Assembly (NCBI GenBank): GCA_021804105.1
Contig: JAJZKP010000007.1
Coordinates: forward strand, 1-40,460
From: Microcaldota archaeon
GTDB taxonomy: Archaea; Micrarchaeota; Micrarchaeia; Micrarchaeales; CABMGC01
Length of the DNA: 40,460 nucleotides
Direction: 5' to 3'
Below are positions 16,093-24,036 of the stretch, piece by piece (positions within the stretch are counted from its first letter, which is position 1; each line of letters begins with the position of its first letter). Made by a program: the position numbers and the translations under genes. The notes under the pieces were generated by a model. The model worked only from the letters and a program-made list of their open reading frames with translations. It did not search any database and was not told where the DNA came from.

Positions 16093-17406
16093 TCACAAGT
16101 TTGCAGTGGTCTTCATGCTGGCCTCTACTGGGGCTGCCAGCAGGCACGCCGCTGTGCTTCCGTATATGTCAACCTCTATGGTCTCCCCTAATTTAAAATG
16201 TTCGCTCTGTACTGCCACTTCCCTGTACGAGTCGTCTCTGCCTACCACTGACCCTTTCCCCCTTTCAGTAAGTAATATGCGCCTGCGTTCCCCTACAATT
16301 CTAGTAAGAGCTTCTATCTCTACTTGTCTTGTGAGCCTGTACATGCGTATACATCTATCTTTGACTACATTGTTGTCTAGTTGCTTTAGCTTTGACGCAC
16401 CCGCATGTGGTCGCGCCCCGAATCTGGATATATTTATCCTGCTAGGCCTTGTTTCTTCAATTATGCGCATGGATTCCTCAAAATCACTCTCAGTCTCGGT
16501 TGGATACCCAACTATCATATCTGTAGCTATGCTGATATCCCGAACTTTCTCTTTAAGCGCTAAGGCAAGACCTCTGAACGTTTCAGCAGTGTAATTGCGC
16601 TTCATACTCCTTAATACCATGTCACTACCCGACTGCACAGGTATGTGGATGAACTTGTATACCTTGCTATTCTTGTATGCCTCTACGAGCTGGTCTAAAT
16701 ACTTGTGCAAATGCTCTGGGTTCAGCATGCCTACCCTGATCTTGAAGTTTCCATCTATGTCAGTCGCAGCGGAGACTAATTCGGCAATATTTGTTTTCCT
16801 ATCAAGCCCGTATGCGCCCACATCCTGGGATGTCAGCTCTATCTCGCGTGCTCCGTTGCCTATCGCAGCTTGCATGGCTTTGAGTATGGTTTCCTGCGGA
16901 AAGCTGTTCAAAGGCCCTCTAGCATACCTGGTCTCGCAGAAATTGCAGCTGCTAAGACAGCCCTCGCTTATCGGTATCTTTGCTACTGTCGAGCTTGTAG
17001 CGACCAGATATGACACTTTGTCTACTTTGTGGTAATCTGTATACTGTGCAGTAACCCCGCTTTCTATCTCATCTACTGCCTCCCAGATTCTGTGTACATT
17101 TGCCGTGGTGACTATGCTAGATAACGGCACCCTCTTCAAAATCCTGTCCCTATTTGCACTTGCCATACATCCTGTCACTATTAACTTCCTGCCAAGGTGA
17201 GCCATCATTCCCAACCGGTCCAATATGCGTTGCTCTGTGGGCGTCTTAACTGTGCAGGTATTTACTATCACATAATCATAACTAGAGCCTGTGGCAAGCT
17301 TCCCAGAAGAGACTTCGTGGCCGTGCCGTCTCAGTACGCCTTCCATTATCTCACTGTCAGCCTGGTTTAGCGTGCAGCCGTATGTTTCTATTAATATCCG
17401 TGCCAT
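16093..17406 (-). CDS. tRNA t6A37 methylthiotransferase (MtaB/CDKAL1 type)
   Basis: 437 residues. The N-terminal domain binds one iron-sulfur cluster through C11, C51 and C80. The radical-SAM core has C150xxxC154xxC157 (SEGCLSSCNFC). A C-terminal TRAM domain (about 365-430) binds tRNA. Archaeal members belong to the CDKAL1 group, which adds a methylthio group to t6A at position 37. It leads the two-gene operon with trmI. A TATA box overlapping an inverted repeat (17426-17446) lies 28 nt upstream of the ATG. Confidence 0.93.
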   Translation of the reverse strand: MARILIETYGCTLNQADSEIMEGVLRRHGHEVSSGKLATGSSYDYVIVNTCTVKTPTEQRILDRLGMMAHLGRKLIVTGCMASANRDRILKRVPLSSIVTTANVHRIWEAVDEIESGVTAQYTDYHKVDKVSYLVATSSTVAKIPISEGCLSSCNFCETRYARGPLNSFPQETILKAMQAAIGNGAREIELTSQDVGAYGLDRKTNIAELVSAATDIDGNFKIRVGMLNPEHLHKYLDQLVEAYKNSKVYKFIHIPVQSGSDMVLRSMKRNYTAETFRGLALALKEKVRDISIATDMIVGYPTETESDFEESMRIIEETRPSRINISRFGARPHAGASKLKQLDNNVVKDRCIRMYRLTRQVEIEALTRIVGERRRILLTERGKGSVVGRDDSYREVAVQSEHFKLGETIEVDIYGSTAACLLAAPVEASMKTTANL

Positions 17407-17425
17407 TGCTCCCTCTCCTCAGAAA

Positions 17426-17446
17426 GACTTATAAATAAGATAAGTC
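17426..17446. promoter_or_regulatory. 7-bp inverted repeat over a TATA box
   Basis: GACTTAT and ATAAGTC flank AAATAAG. The repeat contains the TATA sequence about 28 nt before the methylthiotransferase ATG on the minus strand and lies 29 nt before the zinc-ribbon ATG on the plus strand. A protein bound here could regulate both directions; symmetric A/T-rich sequence by chance is the alternative. Confidence 0.35.
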
Positions 17447-17474
17447 AATAAACATAATATCCTTTGTGATTTAG

Positions 17475-17651
17475 ATGGCATCAGCATCAGGTATGCCGGG
17501 AAAAATATGCTCTTCAAGCGGCAACCTTACTAACCAGTATGTTGAATTCAGCTGCCCGAAGTGTAACGACAGTAACATAATAAGATGCGATGAGTGCAGG
17601 AAGACCTATACTAGGTACAGGTGCTCTAAATGCGGGTTTGAGGGACCATAA
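17475..17651 (+). CDS. Small zinc-ribbon RNA-binding protein (COG2888-like)
   Basis: 58 residues. It has CxxC knuckles at C27/C30, C38/C41 and C50/C53 and the family ending CSKCGFEGP. Relatives have four CxxC pairs and lie directly before the aEF-1B gene, as here, where the TAA overlaps the next ATG by one base. The first knuckle is degraded: C12 is followed by SSSG where CxxCG is expected, so one zinc site has lost a ligand. It probably acts with the translation machinery; the exact role is unknown. Confidence 0.88.
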   Translation: MASASGMPGKICSSSGNLTNQYVEFSCPKCNDSNIIRCDECRKTYTRYRCSKCGFEGP

Positions 17652-17896
17652 TGGGAAAGGTTGCCACAGTCTTCAAGGTATACATCGAGAGCGGCAAGGA
17701 AGCCGAAGTAAGCAAAGAAATAAAAGACAAACTCAAACCTAATGGTTTCCAAATGGAGGAAGTGGCATTCGGTATAAAAGTGCTCAAGGTAATGTTCATT
17801 CACGAGGACGAGGACGGCAGCACCGCATACGAAAACAACCTTAGAAAGATAAAGGACGTTACCGAAGTAGAAATAGATGGCGAAAGCCTTCTCTAA
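17651..17896 (+). CDS. ef1b: Translation elongation factor aEF-1B (EF-1 beta)
   Basis: 81 residues, slightly short of the usual 88-90. It has the conserved start MGKVATVFKVYIES, the central GFQMEEVAFGIKVLKV and the terminal VTEVEIDGESLL. It is the guanine-nucleotide exchange factor that recharges aEF-1A with GTP. Its ATG overlaps the zinc-ribbon stop, so the two are translationally coupled. Confidence 0.93.
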   Translation: MGKVATVFKVYIESGKEAEVSKEIKDKLKPNGFQMEEVAFGIKVLKVMFIHEDEDGSTAYENNLRKIKDVTEVEIDGESLL

Positions 17897-17936
17897 TTAT
17901 TACTGCTAACGCACGTGACACTTCTGGGATAATAAA

Positions 17937-18059
17937 TTGAAAAGTGTGCGCTTGAGAATTCAACTCTACTTCTACAGGTCGGTGAGTAATACCACCGAAG
18001 ACGTTGTAAGAAGATATGTACGGGAAGACAACAATAAGAGACAGAGGAACTTACTAACC
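17937..18059 (+). pseudogene. tnpA: Relic of an IS200-type TnpA (Y1 transposase) C terminus
   Basis: The frame from 17937 (a TTG) reads LYFYRSVSNTTEDVVRRYV. This matches the C-terminal pattern of IS200/IS605 TnpA (GYFVxSVGNVTEDVVRRYIEEQ), including the Tyr in RRY (codon 18015-18017) that corresponds to the catalytic residue. Only about 40 residues remain of a normal 130-150, and the N-terminal HUH motif is missing. An IS-end-like hairpin follows at 18062-18088. The identification rests on pattern memory. Confidence 0.5.
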
Positions 18060-18061
18060 CA

Positions 18062-18088
18062 GAATCCCACACCTTTACGTGTGGGTTC
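18062..18088 (+). repeat. IS right-end-like or terminator hairpin
   Basis: CCCACAC (18066-18072) pairs with GTGTGGG (18079-18085) around CTTTAC, extended by GAA/TTC with one bulged T, and followed by TTCTTT. The stem and TTTA loop resemble the right-end hairpin at 23922-23942, but the GGATGTCAC tail is missing. An alternative pairing, AACCCA (18056-18061) with TGGGTT (18082-18087), excludes it. It may be an IS end, a terminator, or both. Confidence 0.4.
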
Positions 18089-18146
18089 TTTAACGTTTCG
18101 AGATCTCTATCAGTACTCATCTGAACAGTGAATATGACGCAGCAAA

Positions 18147-18158
18147 GGATTAAAATCC
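18147..18158 (+). promoter_or_regulatory. TATA box of rad50
   Basis: GGATTAAAATCC, a palindrome centred at 18152, puts the transcript start near 18178. That is past the ATG at 18168, so translation must begin at the ATG at 18201. Confidence 0.4.
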
Positions 18159-18200
18159 TGTACAGCTATGTATCTTAGCAAACCAAATTCTAGTGTGTCT

Positions 18201-20507
18201 ATGATAACCCAGATAGATCTTGAGAACTGGAAGACCCACGGCTCAAGCAAGATATCTTTTTCCAGAGGCACAAACATATTGATAGGCCAGATGGGCTCTG
18301 GCAAGAGCTCCGTTCTGGATGCCATTTCATTCGCTCTCTTTGGCACGTTCCCATCTATACAGCATCGGCGCGTGAACATCAGCGAGATAATTCGAAGTAG
18401 ACCAGAGCAGAAAGATAGTGCCACAGTAACCCTCCACTTTATCATAAACGGGGATAATTACATTGTAAGACGAAGCATCAGCAAGACTGGAGGCGCAAAG
18501 GCAGTGCTGGAGAAGAATGGCGAGTATGTCCAGTCGCAACCCCAACGTGTAAACGAGGAGATCATGAAAATACTTAAAGTCGATTACGATTTATTCTCAA
18601 AAGCCATTTATTCTGAACAGAACGGGCTTGACTATTTCCTTGATATCGGGCCTACTGATAGGAAGAAACAAATCGACGAGCTCCTAGGTCTGGATAGGTT
18701 TGCACTGGCACAGGACAACGTTACAACAATGATTAATAAGATTAAAGACCTTGCAGACGAGAATGAAAAAACAGCATCCGGTTTCGATATAGGAAAGCTA
18801 AAGGCACAGATGGAAGCACTTGAGAAGGAAATGTTAGATCTTGGTGCTGAGAGAAGAAGAATAGAACTTGAACTTGCCAAAGTGTCTACAAAAAAGGAAA
18901 AGTTGGACAACGAGTTATCGGAACTTAAACGCCAGTTCCAGAAGAAAATGAAGCTCGAGCAAGAGATAGTGTCCTCGAAGAGCAGGATTGAGACCCTCTC
19001 AAGGGAAATCGAAAAGATGGGGCCAATGGACGCGGATGACGAGAGCGAGCTCAACGCGCTTATACTGCGTACAAAGAAAGATGCGGAAAATGCAAAGCAT
19101 GAGCAGAGAGACTTGCAAGAAAGATGGCAGAGAGAACAGGCAAGGCTTTCTAATCTGAATGCAAGTCTTAATGCCTCAATGAAGGATAAGGCAGAGCACG
19201 ACAGGCTCATTGACGAACAGAAGAAGCTCGACAGGAAAACCCTCGAGTCAAATAGGCTGAAGATAAGTAAGAGTCTAGAAGTACATCAGAACGACCTTGC
19301 CAGAAATGCTGCTCTGATAGGCGAAAGCAGCAAATGGGCAAAGGAGCTTGAGAAGCATATCCAGAAGTGCCCTGTTTGCGAGCGTGATCTTGATGAAAGC
19401 ATGAGGCAAAGACTACTGGCCGACAAGGAAGGTTCAATAAGATCCATGGAACGTGAGATCAGGGAAATCTCAGCGATTATAGTCAAGGAGAAAGCAGAAC
19501 AGGAGAACAACAGCGCATTACTGAACAGATTAAGCGTTATAGAAGACAAGATAAAATCTTACGGTGACGTTGAGTCCGCAATATCCAATTTTAAGGCTTT
19601 GGCTAAAGCCGCACAGGATAACGCAAATAACCTCAGCTCGCTAATGGCAGCATCCGCCGAAGCGTTGACAAAGAAGAACGAAGAACTAATAAGACTAACG
19701 AAGAAAAAAGATGACTTCGAAAGAAGGTCAAGGTATCTAGAACAAAGATCTGAAGAGAAAAAATCCATGGAGGAAAAAGAAAGAAACAGCGCGGCTATAA
19801 AGATAGACCAAACAAAACTAGACTCGATTCAGGAAGACCTCACGCACCTTGTATCCGAATTTAGCAAGCTCTCAACAACTGTGGAATCATACAGGAAATA
19901 CGAGTCCGACAAGAAGATCCAGATAAGGGACAAAGGCATAGAAATAGATAAAGTTGATGCGCTTTACAAAGACATAACAAGGAAACGGGAGATAACAGAG
20001 AACCTTGCAAGGTTCAAGGTCTCATTGCAGGAAACCCAGACAGTACTGCGGACAAAACTTATCGATTCAATAAACAACGTGATGCAGGAGGTCTGGCCGG
20101 ACATATATCCGTATGGCGACTATTCCAGCATAATGATGAAAGCCACAGCTGAAGACTACGTGCTAAAAGTGAAGACCCACAGCACAGGAGCCGACAGTTG
20201 GCAGGATGTCGGAACCATAGCTAGCGGAGGCGAGCGTAGCATAAGCTGCCTCGCCCTCCGCATAGCCTTCTCACTGGTGCTCTCCCCTACATTGAGATGG
20301 CTTATACTAGACGAACCAACACACAACATAGACCAGCAAGGCCTGGAGCGCTTCATACGCATGTTCAATGAGGTCCTGCCGCGCATAGTTGATCAGACAT
20401 TCATAATAACACACGACCCCATACTCAAGCAGGCATATAACTCAAAGGTATACATGCTCAGCAGGAACAAGAATGAGGATCGCGAAACAGTAGTTGAGGA
20501 AGTGTAA
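18201..20507 (+). CDS. rad50: DNA double-strand break repair ATPase Rad50
   Basis: 768 residues from the ATG at 18201 (MITQIDLENWKTH, matching the family start; the TATA box excludes the ATG at 18168). Walker A is GQMGSGKS (29-36). A long coiled coil (about 175-630) is broken by the zinc hook CPVC (C390/C393). The C-terminal half-ATPase has the signature SGGERS and Walker B ILDEPTHNID. The protein bridges DNA ends with Mre11. In most archaea rad50 sits with mre11, herA and nurA; none is adjacent here. The total length is somewhat below the usual 850-900, mainly a shorter coiled coil. Confidence 0.95.
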   Translation: MITQIDLENWKTHGSSKISFSRGTNILIGQMGSGKSSVLDAISFALFGTFPSIQHRRVNISEIIRSRPEQKDSATVTLHFIINGDNYIVRRSISKTGGAKAVLEKNGEYVQSQPQRVNEEIMKILKVDYDLFSKAIYSEQNGLDYFLDIGPTDRKKQIDELLGLDRFALAQDNVTTMINKIKDLADENEKTASGFDIGKLKAQMEALEKEMLDLGAERRRIELELAKVSTKKEKLDNELSELKRQFQKKMKLEQEIVSSKSRIETLSREIEKMGPMDADDESELNALILRTKKDAENAKHEQRDLQERWQREQARLSNLNASLNASMKDKAEHDRLIDEQKKLDRKTLESNRLKISKSLEVHQNDLARNAALIGESSKWAKELEKHIQKCPVCERDLDESMRQRLLADKEGSIRSMEREIREISAIIVKEKAEQENNSALLNRLSVIEDKIKSYGDVESAISNFKALAKAAQDNANNLSSLMAASAEALTKKNEELIRLTKKKDDFERRSRYLEQRSEEKKSMEEKERNSAAIKIDQTKLDSIQEDLTHLVSEFSKLSTTVESYRKYESDKKIQIRDKGIEIDKVDALYKDITRKREITENLARFKVSLQETQTVLRTKLIDSINNVMQEVWPDIYPYGDYSSIMMKATAEDYVLKVKTHSTGADSWQDVGTIASGGERSISCLALRIAFSLVLSPTLRWLILDEPTHNIDQQGLERFIRMFNEVLPRIVDQTFIITHDPILKQAYNSKVYMLSRNKNEDRETVVEEV

Positions 20508-20570
20508 ATGTTACGTCTTCCTGCGTGGACTTGCAACCATAAATAACATAACGCTCCAGGATGCCACTAA

Positions 20571-20637
20571 CTTCATAATTGAAGCTAATTTATCCGACCC
20601 CCATCTACTCGCGTAAAAGGAGCACGTATAGCTTCAA
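20571..20637. repeat. 9-bp inverted repeat between rad50 and ftsZ, possible RNA structure
   Basis: TTGAAGCTA (20579-20587) pairs perfectly with TAGCTTCAA (20629-20637) across a 41-nt loop. The first arm can instead form a local hairpin with CTTCA (20571-20575; TAAT loop). A plus-strand TATA-like CATAAATA at 20538-20545 predicts a start near 20568. The 245-bp gap between convergent rad50 and ftsZ otherwise holds no convincing gene. Confidence 0.3.
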
Positions 20638-20752
20638 AGTAATTGGACCTGAAGAGTATTGTGGCTGGGAACAGTTCCGTTGGGAAGAAATGTCAGTGCC
20701 ATTGTTCATGCCTATATGGCAGCAGCCAAAAGGAGCAAGTTTTATCTTGTGA

Positions 20753-21802
20753 TCAGATGGTAGGTAAACCAAACCCGCTGTCCTCTGTTTCTGCTTTTGG
20801 AGAAACAAGGGAGCTGCCAGACACTCCTGTGAATATTGCTATGACCTCTACCTTTCCGCTGTAGTTCGGGTCTAGCCTAGCCCCCCATATAACATTTGCG
20901 TTAGGAGCTGCGCTTTCTGTTAGCATAGACCCTATCTGGTTTGCTTCGCCCAGTGTCATATCCGGGCCACCGGTTATGTGCAGCAGTATTCCTGTCGCAT
21001 TTGAATAATCAACATCAAGGAGCTTGTTCTTAAGCGTACTCTTTACCACTTCCTGCACTCTATCGGCTCCCTGGCCGAAACCTACGCTTATCATGGCCAA
21101 CCCTCCAGCAGACATTATGGTCCTTACATCTGCAAAGTCTGTATTGATCAGGCTCGGTTGTGTTATTGCTTCTGTAATGCCTCTCACTGCCTTTGCCGTT
21201 ATCTCGTCAGCAAGTGCGAACGTTTTCTCTATTGGCAAGTTAGGATAGAGTTGAACAAGCTTCTGATTGTCTATAACTATGAGGGTGTCTATGTTCTTCC
21301 TAAGCTTCTCAATACCTTTTCGTGCAGTGTCAAGCCTTACGCGTTCAAGTGCAAAGGGTATGGTAACTATGCCAACCACTATAGAACCGCTGTCCTTTAT
21401 CACCCTGGCCACAACCGGCGCTGCGCCAGTTCCGGTTCCGCCTCCCATCCCTGCCGTAAGGAAAGCCAGATTAGTGTCTCTCACTAAGATCTCTATCTCT
21501 CCCCTCGATAGTTCCGCCGCTTTCTCCCCAACTTCAGGATATCCTCCTGCCCCCATGCCGTGTGTTATCGCTTTGCCCAACATAAGTTTGGAAATGTTAG
21601 GGTTTAGCATGCCCAACTGCTTCGCATCGGTATTAAATGCAAACAGTGCAGCCCCCTTAATATCCATTGAACTTAGCCTGTGCACTGTGTTGTTACCTCC
21701 CCCTCCTACGCCGACAACAGCTATCCTTGGCTTGAACATCTCATATTCGTCCTTCAAAGCCTGGTTCTGCGCAATCGTCTGGTCGTACATACCGAATGCC
21801 AT
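20753..21802 (-). CDS. ftsZ: Cell division GTPase FtsZ
   Basis: 349 residues from the ATG at 21802 (MAFGMYDQ). The ATG at 21835 falls inside the TATA box, so it cannot be used. The tubulin signature GGGTGTG (120-126) and VGVGGGGNN (30-38) bind GTP. The T7-loop region NTDFADVRTIM completes the site on the next subunit. The C-terminal tail (about 25 residues, ending SGFGLPTI) could bind membrane-anchoring partners. FtsZ forms the division ring. Confidence 0.95.
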   Translation of the reverse strand: MAFGMYDQTIAQNQALKDEYEMFKPRIAVVGVGGGGNNTVHRLSSMDIKGAALFAFNTDAKQLGMLNPNISKLMLGKAITHGMGAGGYPEVGEKAAELSRGEIEILVRDTNLAFLTAGMGGGTGTGAAPVVARVIKDSGSIVVGIVTIPFALERVRLDTARKGIEKLRKNIDTLIVIDNQKLVQLYPNLPIEKTFALADEITAKAVRGITEAITQPSLINTDFADVRTIMSAGGLAMISVGFGQGADRVQEVVKSTLKNKLLDVDYSNATGILLHITGGPDMTLGEANQIGSMLTESAAPNANVIWGARLDPNYSGKVEVIAIFTGVSGSSLVSPKAETEDSGFGLPTI

Positions 21803-21833
21803 AAAATCGCCTAGCTCTATTTGGTGTAGCAGC

Positions 21834-21843
21834 ATTATATATC
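21834..21843 (-). promoter_or_regulatory. TATA box of ftsZ
   Basis: Minus-strand ATATATAAT, centred near 21838, predicts a start near 21812 and a leader of about 10 nt before the ATG at 21802. Confidence 0.5.
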
Positions 21844-21911
21844 TTTCGAGGATGGCACGACAAATTATTGCACATCAAACCCGCAAGGCTTAATACGGTT
21901 AGTACATATGT

Positions 21912-23645
21912 ATGTTTATGTACAATCAGAAAATTGCTGCAATCTTCTACGAGATTGCAAACATGCTTGTGCTGGACAAGGGGGTGGACAGGAAGTTTGA
22001 GGTCCTCGCATACAGGAAGGCAGCCCAAACTATAGAAAGCCTTCAAGAAGACATTTTTGATTTGTACAAGAAATACGGTATAAAAGGGCTGATGGAGCTT
22101 CCTGGAATAGGGAAAAGCACAGCTGCTGCCATAGAAGAGTACATTGAGACTGGCAAGATGGCCAAGTACGAAAAGCTCAAGAAACTATACCCAATTGACT
22201 TTTTGAGCCTGACAAAAATACAGGGTCTTGGAGCAAAGAGCGTTTTTCGGCTTTATCAGGAGCTTGGAATTAAGAACGTTGCTGATCTTAAGGAAGCTGT
22301 GGGGAAGCACAAGATAAGCCAACTAGACGGATTTGGCGAAAAGAGCGAAGATGATATTGCAAAGGGAATCGCACAATTTGAGTCGAGCAAGGGTCGTATG
22401 CTGCTTGGCACTGCCCTTCCAGAGGCTGAAGCAATAGTAAAACAACTCAGAGACTCCGGTTTGGTTGAGAATGCTGTAATTGGTGGGTCTACCCGGAGAA
22501 TGAAAGAAACAGTAGGCGATATTGATATACTGGTTACTACTGAAAAGAGCAAGCCGGTTACGGATCTTTTCACAAGACTGAGCGGGGTCGAACGCATAAT
22601 AGCAACTGGCCCAACAAAGACCACTGTGCTACTAGGTATAGGAATTACGTGCGACATGCGCGTTGTAGAAAGCAAGAGCTTCGGTGCAGCATTGCAGTAC
22701 TTCACAGGAAACAAAGACCACAATGTAAGGCTGCGAGAAATAGCGATAAAGAACGGATGCAAGCTCAACGAGTACGGTTTATTTGACAAAAGAGGAAAAA
22801 GCATTGCAGGAAAGACCGAGGAGGAAATATACGAGAAACTGGGTATGGATCCAATGCCGCCAGAAATGCGGGAGAACAGGGGAGAGATAGATCTTGCAAT
22901 TGCCCACAAGCTCCCAGACCTTGTTGAATTAGAAGACATAAGAGGTGACTTTCACGTGCATACGGACCACAGCGACGGAGCTAATACTTTGGAGGAGATG
23001 GCCGAAGCAGCAAAAAAGCTTGGCCGTAGCTATATAGGCATAAGCGACCACTCAAAGAACGAGCGCATAGCCAACGGGATGGACGACAAGAAATTCGCAG
23101 TGCACCTTGACCAGATAGAGAGATTCCAAGAAAAGGTCAGTGGAATAAAGATACTAAAAGGTGCTGAAATAGACATACTCAAGGACGGAAGCCTGGATCT
23201 TGGCAACAAAATAATGGATCGAATGGATTATACGCTTGCAAGCATACACACTAACCTTTCGATGAGCAGGGAAGAAATGACAAAGAGGATAATAACTGCA
23301 TTCGAAACTGGTTACGTAAGCGTCTGGGCTCATCCGACAGACAGGATAATCAACGAAAGACCATCTATAAATGTGGACCTTGACAAGGTCTTTGAATCTG
23401 CAAAAGAGAACAACATTGTGATGGAAATTGATGCTCTCCCTGACCGGCTTGACCTTAATGACGAGAATATATTCAAGGCGAGAAAGTACGGGCTAAAGTT
23501 TTCAATTGATACGGATTCGCACAGCACTTCAAACTTTGAGTTGCTGAGATACGGCGTTGGCATGGCTAGGCGCGGATGGCTCACAAAGAATGATGTGGTC
23601 AATACCATGAGTTACGATCAAGTAATGAAATACTTCAAAAAGTGA
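21912..23645 (+). CDS. polX: DNA polymerase X family protein with PHP domain
   Basis: 577 residues, a full-length bacterial/archaeal PolX. Order: an 8-kDa-like domain with helix-hairpin-helix motifs (LPGIGK at 63-68, IQGLGAKS, LDGFGEKS), the nucleotidyltransferase palm with GGS (191-193) and catalytic D203/D205 in GDIDILV, then a C-terminal PHP phosphoesterase with HxHTDHS (H348, H350, D352, H353) and later His/Asp ligands. It fills gaps and processes 3' ends in base-excision repair. A TATA-like TTAATAC is centred near 21893, about 25 nt before the second ATG (21918), which may be the leaderless start. Confidence 0.94.
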   Translation: MFMYNQKIAAIFYEIANMLVLDKGVDRKFEVLAYRKAAQTIESLQEDIFDLYKKYGIKGLMELPGIGKSTAAAIEEYIETGKMAKYEKLKKLYPIDFLSLTKIQGLGAKSVFRLYQELGIKNVADLKEAVGKHKISQLDGFGEKSEDDIAKGIAQFESSKGRMLLGTALPEAEAIVKQLRDSGLVENAVIGGSTRRMKETVGDIDILVTTEKSKPVTDLFTRLSGVERIIATGPTKTTVLLGIGITCDMRVVESKSFGAALQYFTGNKDHNVRLREIAIKNGCKLNEYGLFDKRGKSIAGKTEEEIYEKLGMDPMPPEMRENRGEIDLAIAHKLPDLVELEDIRGDFHVHTDHSDGANTLEEMAEAAKKLGRSYIGISDHSKNERIANGMDDKKFAVHLDQIERFQEKVSGIKILKGAEIDILKDGSLDLGNKIMDRMDYTLASIHTNLSMSREEMTKRIITAFETGYVSVWAHPTDRIINERPSINVDLDKVFESAKENNIVMEIDALPDRLDLNDENIFKARKYGLKFSIDTDSHSTSNFELLRYGVGMARRGWLTKNDVVNTMSYDQVMKYFKK

Positions 23646-23647
23646 CT

Positions 23648-23866
23648 ATGCAAATGCTGGTCCGGGACAACATATATGGAAGTTTCAATGTAACGGAATC
23701 TGTGTTAGTAGACCTGACAAACTCGAAGGCTATCCAGAGATTGAAATGTATAGCCGAAGCGCCTAGATTCCAAAATAACGATACGATGATCTCATCAAAC
23801 AGGTATCAACACTCTATTGGAGTAATGCTTCTGCTTAGAAAGTATGAAGCAGCCCCTAAGAACTAA
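23648..23866 (+). pseudogene. HD-superfamily phosphohydrolase, N-terminal fragment
   Basis: About 72 residues from the ATG at 23648. VRDNIYGSFNVTESVLVDL, then IQRLKCI and RYQHSIGVM follow the start of COG1078-type HD hydrolases (IRDPIHG...VLxDL...FQRLRRI...FEHSLGVM). This includes the first metal-ligand His but none of the later HD motif. Intact relatives are 350-450 residues. The frame ends at 23866, just before the solo TnpB right end. A short in-frame stretch beyond it (RPARIKYDYGPKIGRLL, 23968-24018) may be the remaining C terminus. It begins directly behind polX. Confidence 0.7.
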
Positions 23867-23883
23867 GAACCGATAAAACACAT

Positions 23884-23952
23884 CCTTTGCGGGATGCAGT
23901 GATTGCATGAACGCAAGGAAGCCCACACCGTTTACGGGTGGGAGGATGTCAC
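23884..23952 (+). mobile_element. Solo TnpB-element right end (reRNA-like remnant)
   Basis: CCTTTGCG pairs with CGCAAGG (23884-23891, 23912-23918; one bulge), enclosing an ATGCA/TGCAT stem (23894-23898, 23904-23908). Then GGAAGCC, a second hairpin CCCAC-A-CCG-TTTA-CGG-GTGGG (23922-23942) and AGGATGTCAC. The order, GGAAGCC and the final GGAGGATGTCAC match copy 1 (939-979), while the stem sequences differ. No tnpB remains. CGATAAAA at 23871 resembles the TGATAAA left boundary, so this may be an internally deleted element. Confidence 0.6.
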
Positions 23953-24036
23953 TACATATCTATCTTCAAGACCTGCGAGGATAAAATATGACTACGGGCC
24001 GAAGATTGGAAGGCTACTTCAATAAGCAAGTGCTAG

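Noticed and set aside
18632-19210. 192-codon minus-strand open frame
   Set aside because: It is antisense to the Rad50 coiled coil. The Ser/Leu-rich translation is the usual mirror of Glu/Lys-rich helices, and it has no promoter or domain.
22256-22939. 227-codon minus-strand open frame
   Set aside because: It lies wholly inside polX, whose motifs are continuous in the plus frame.
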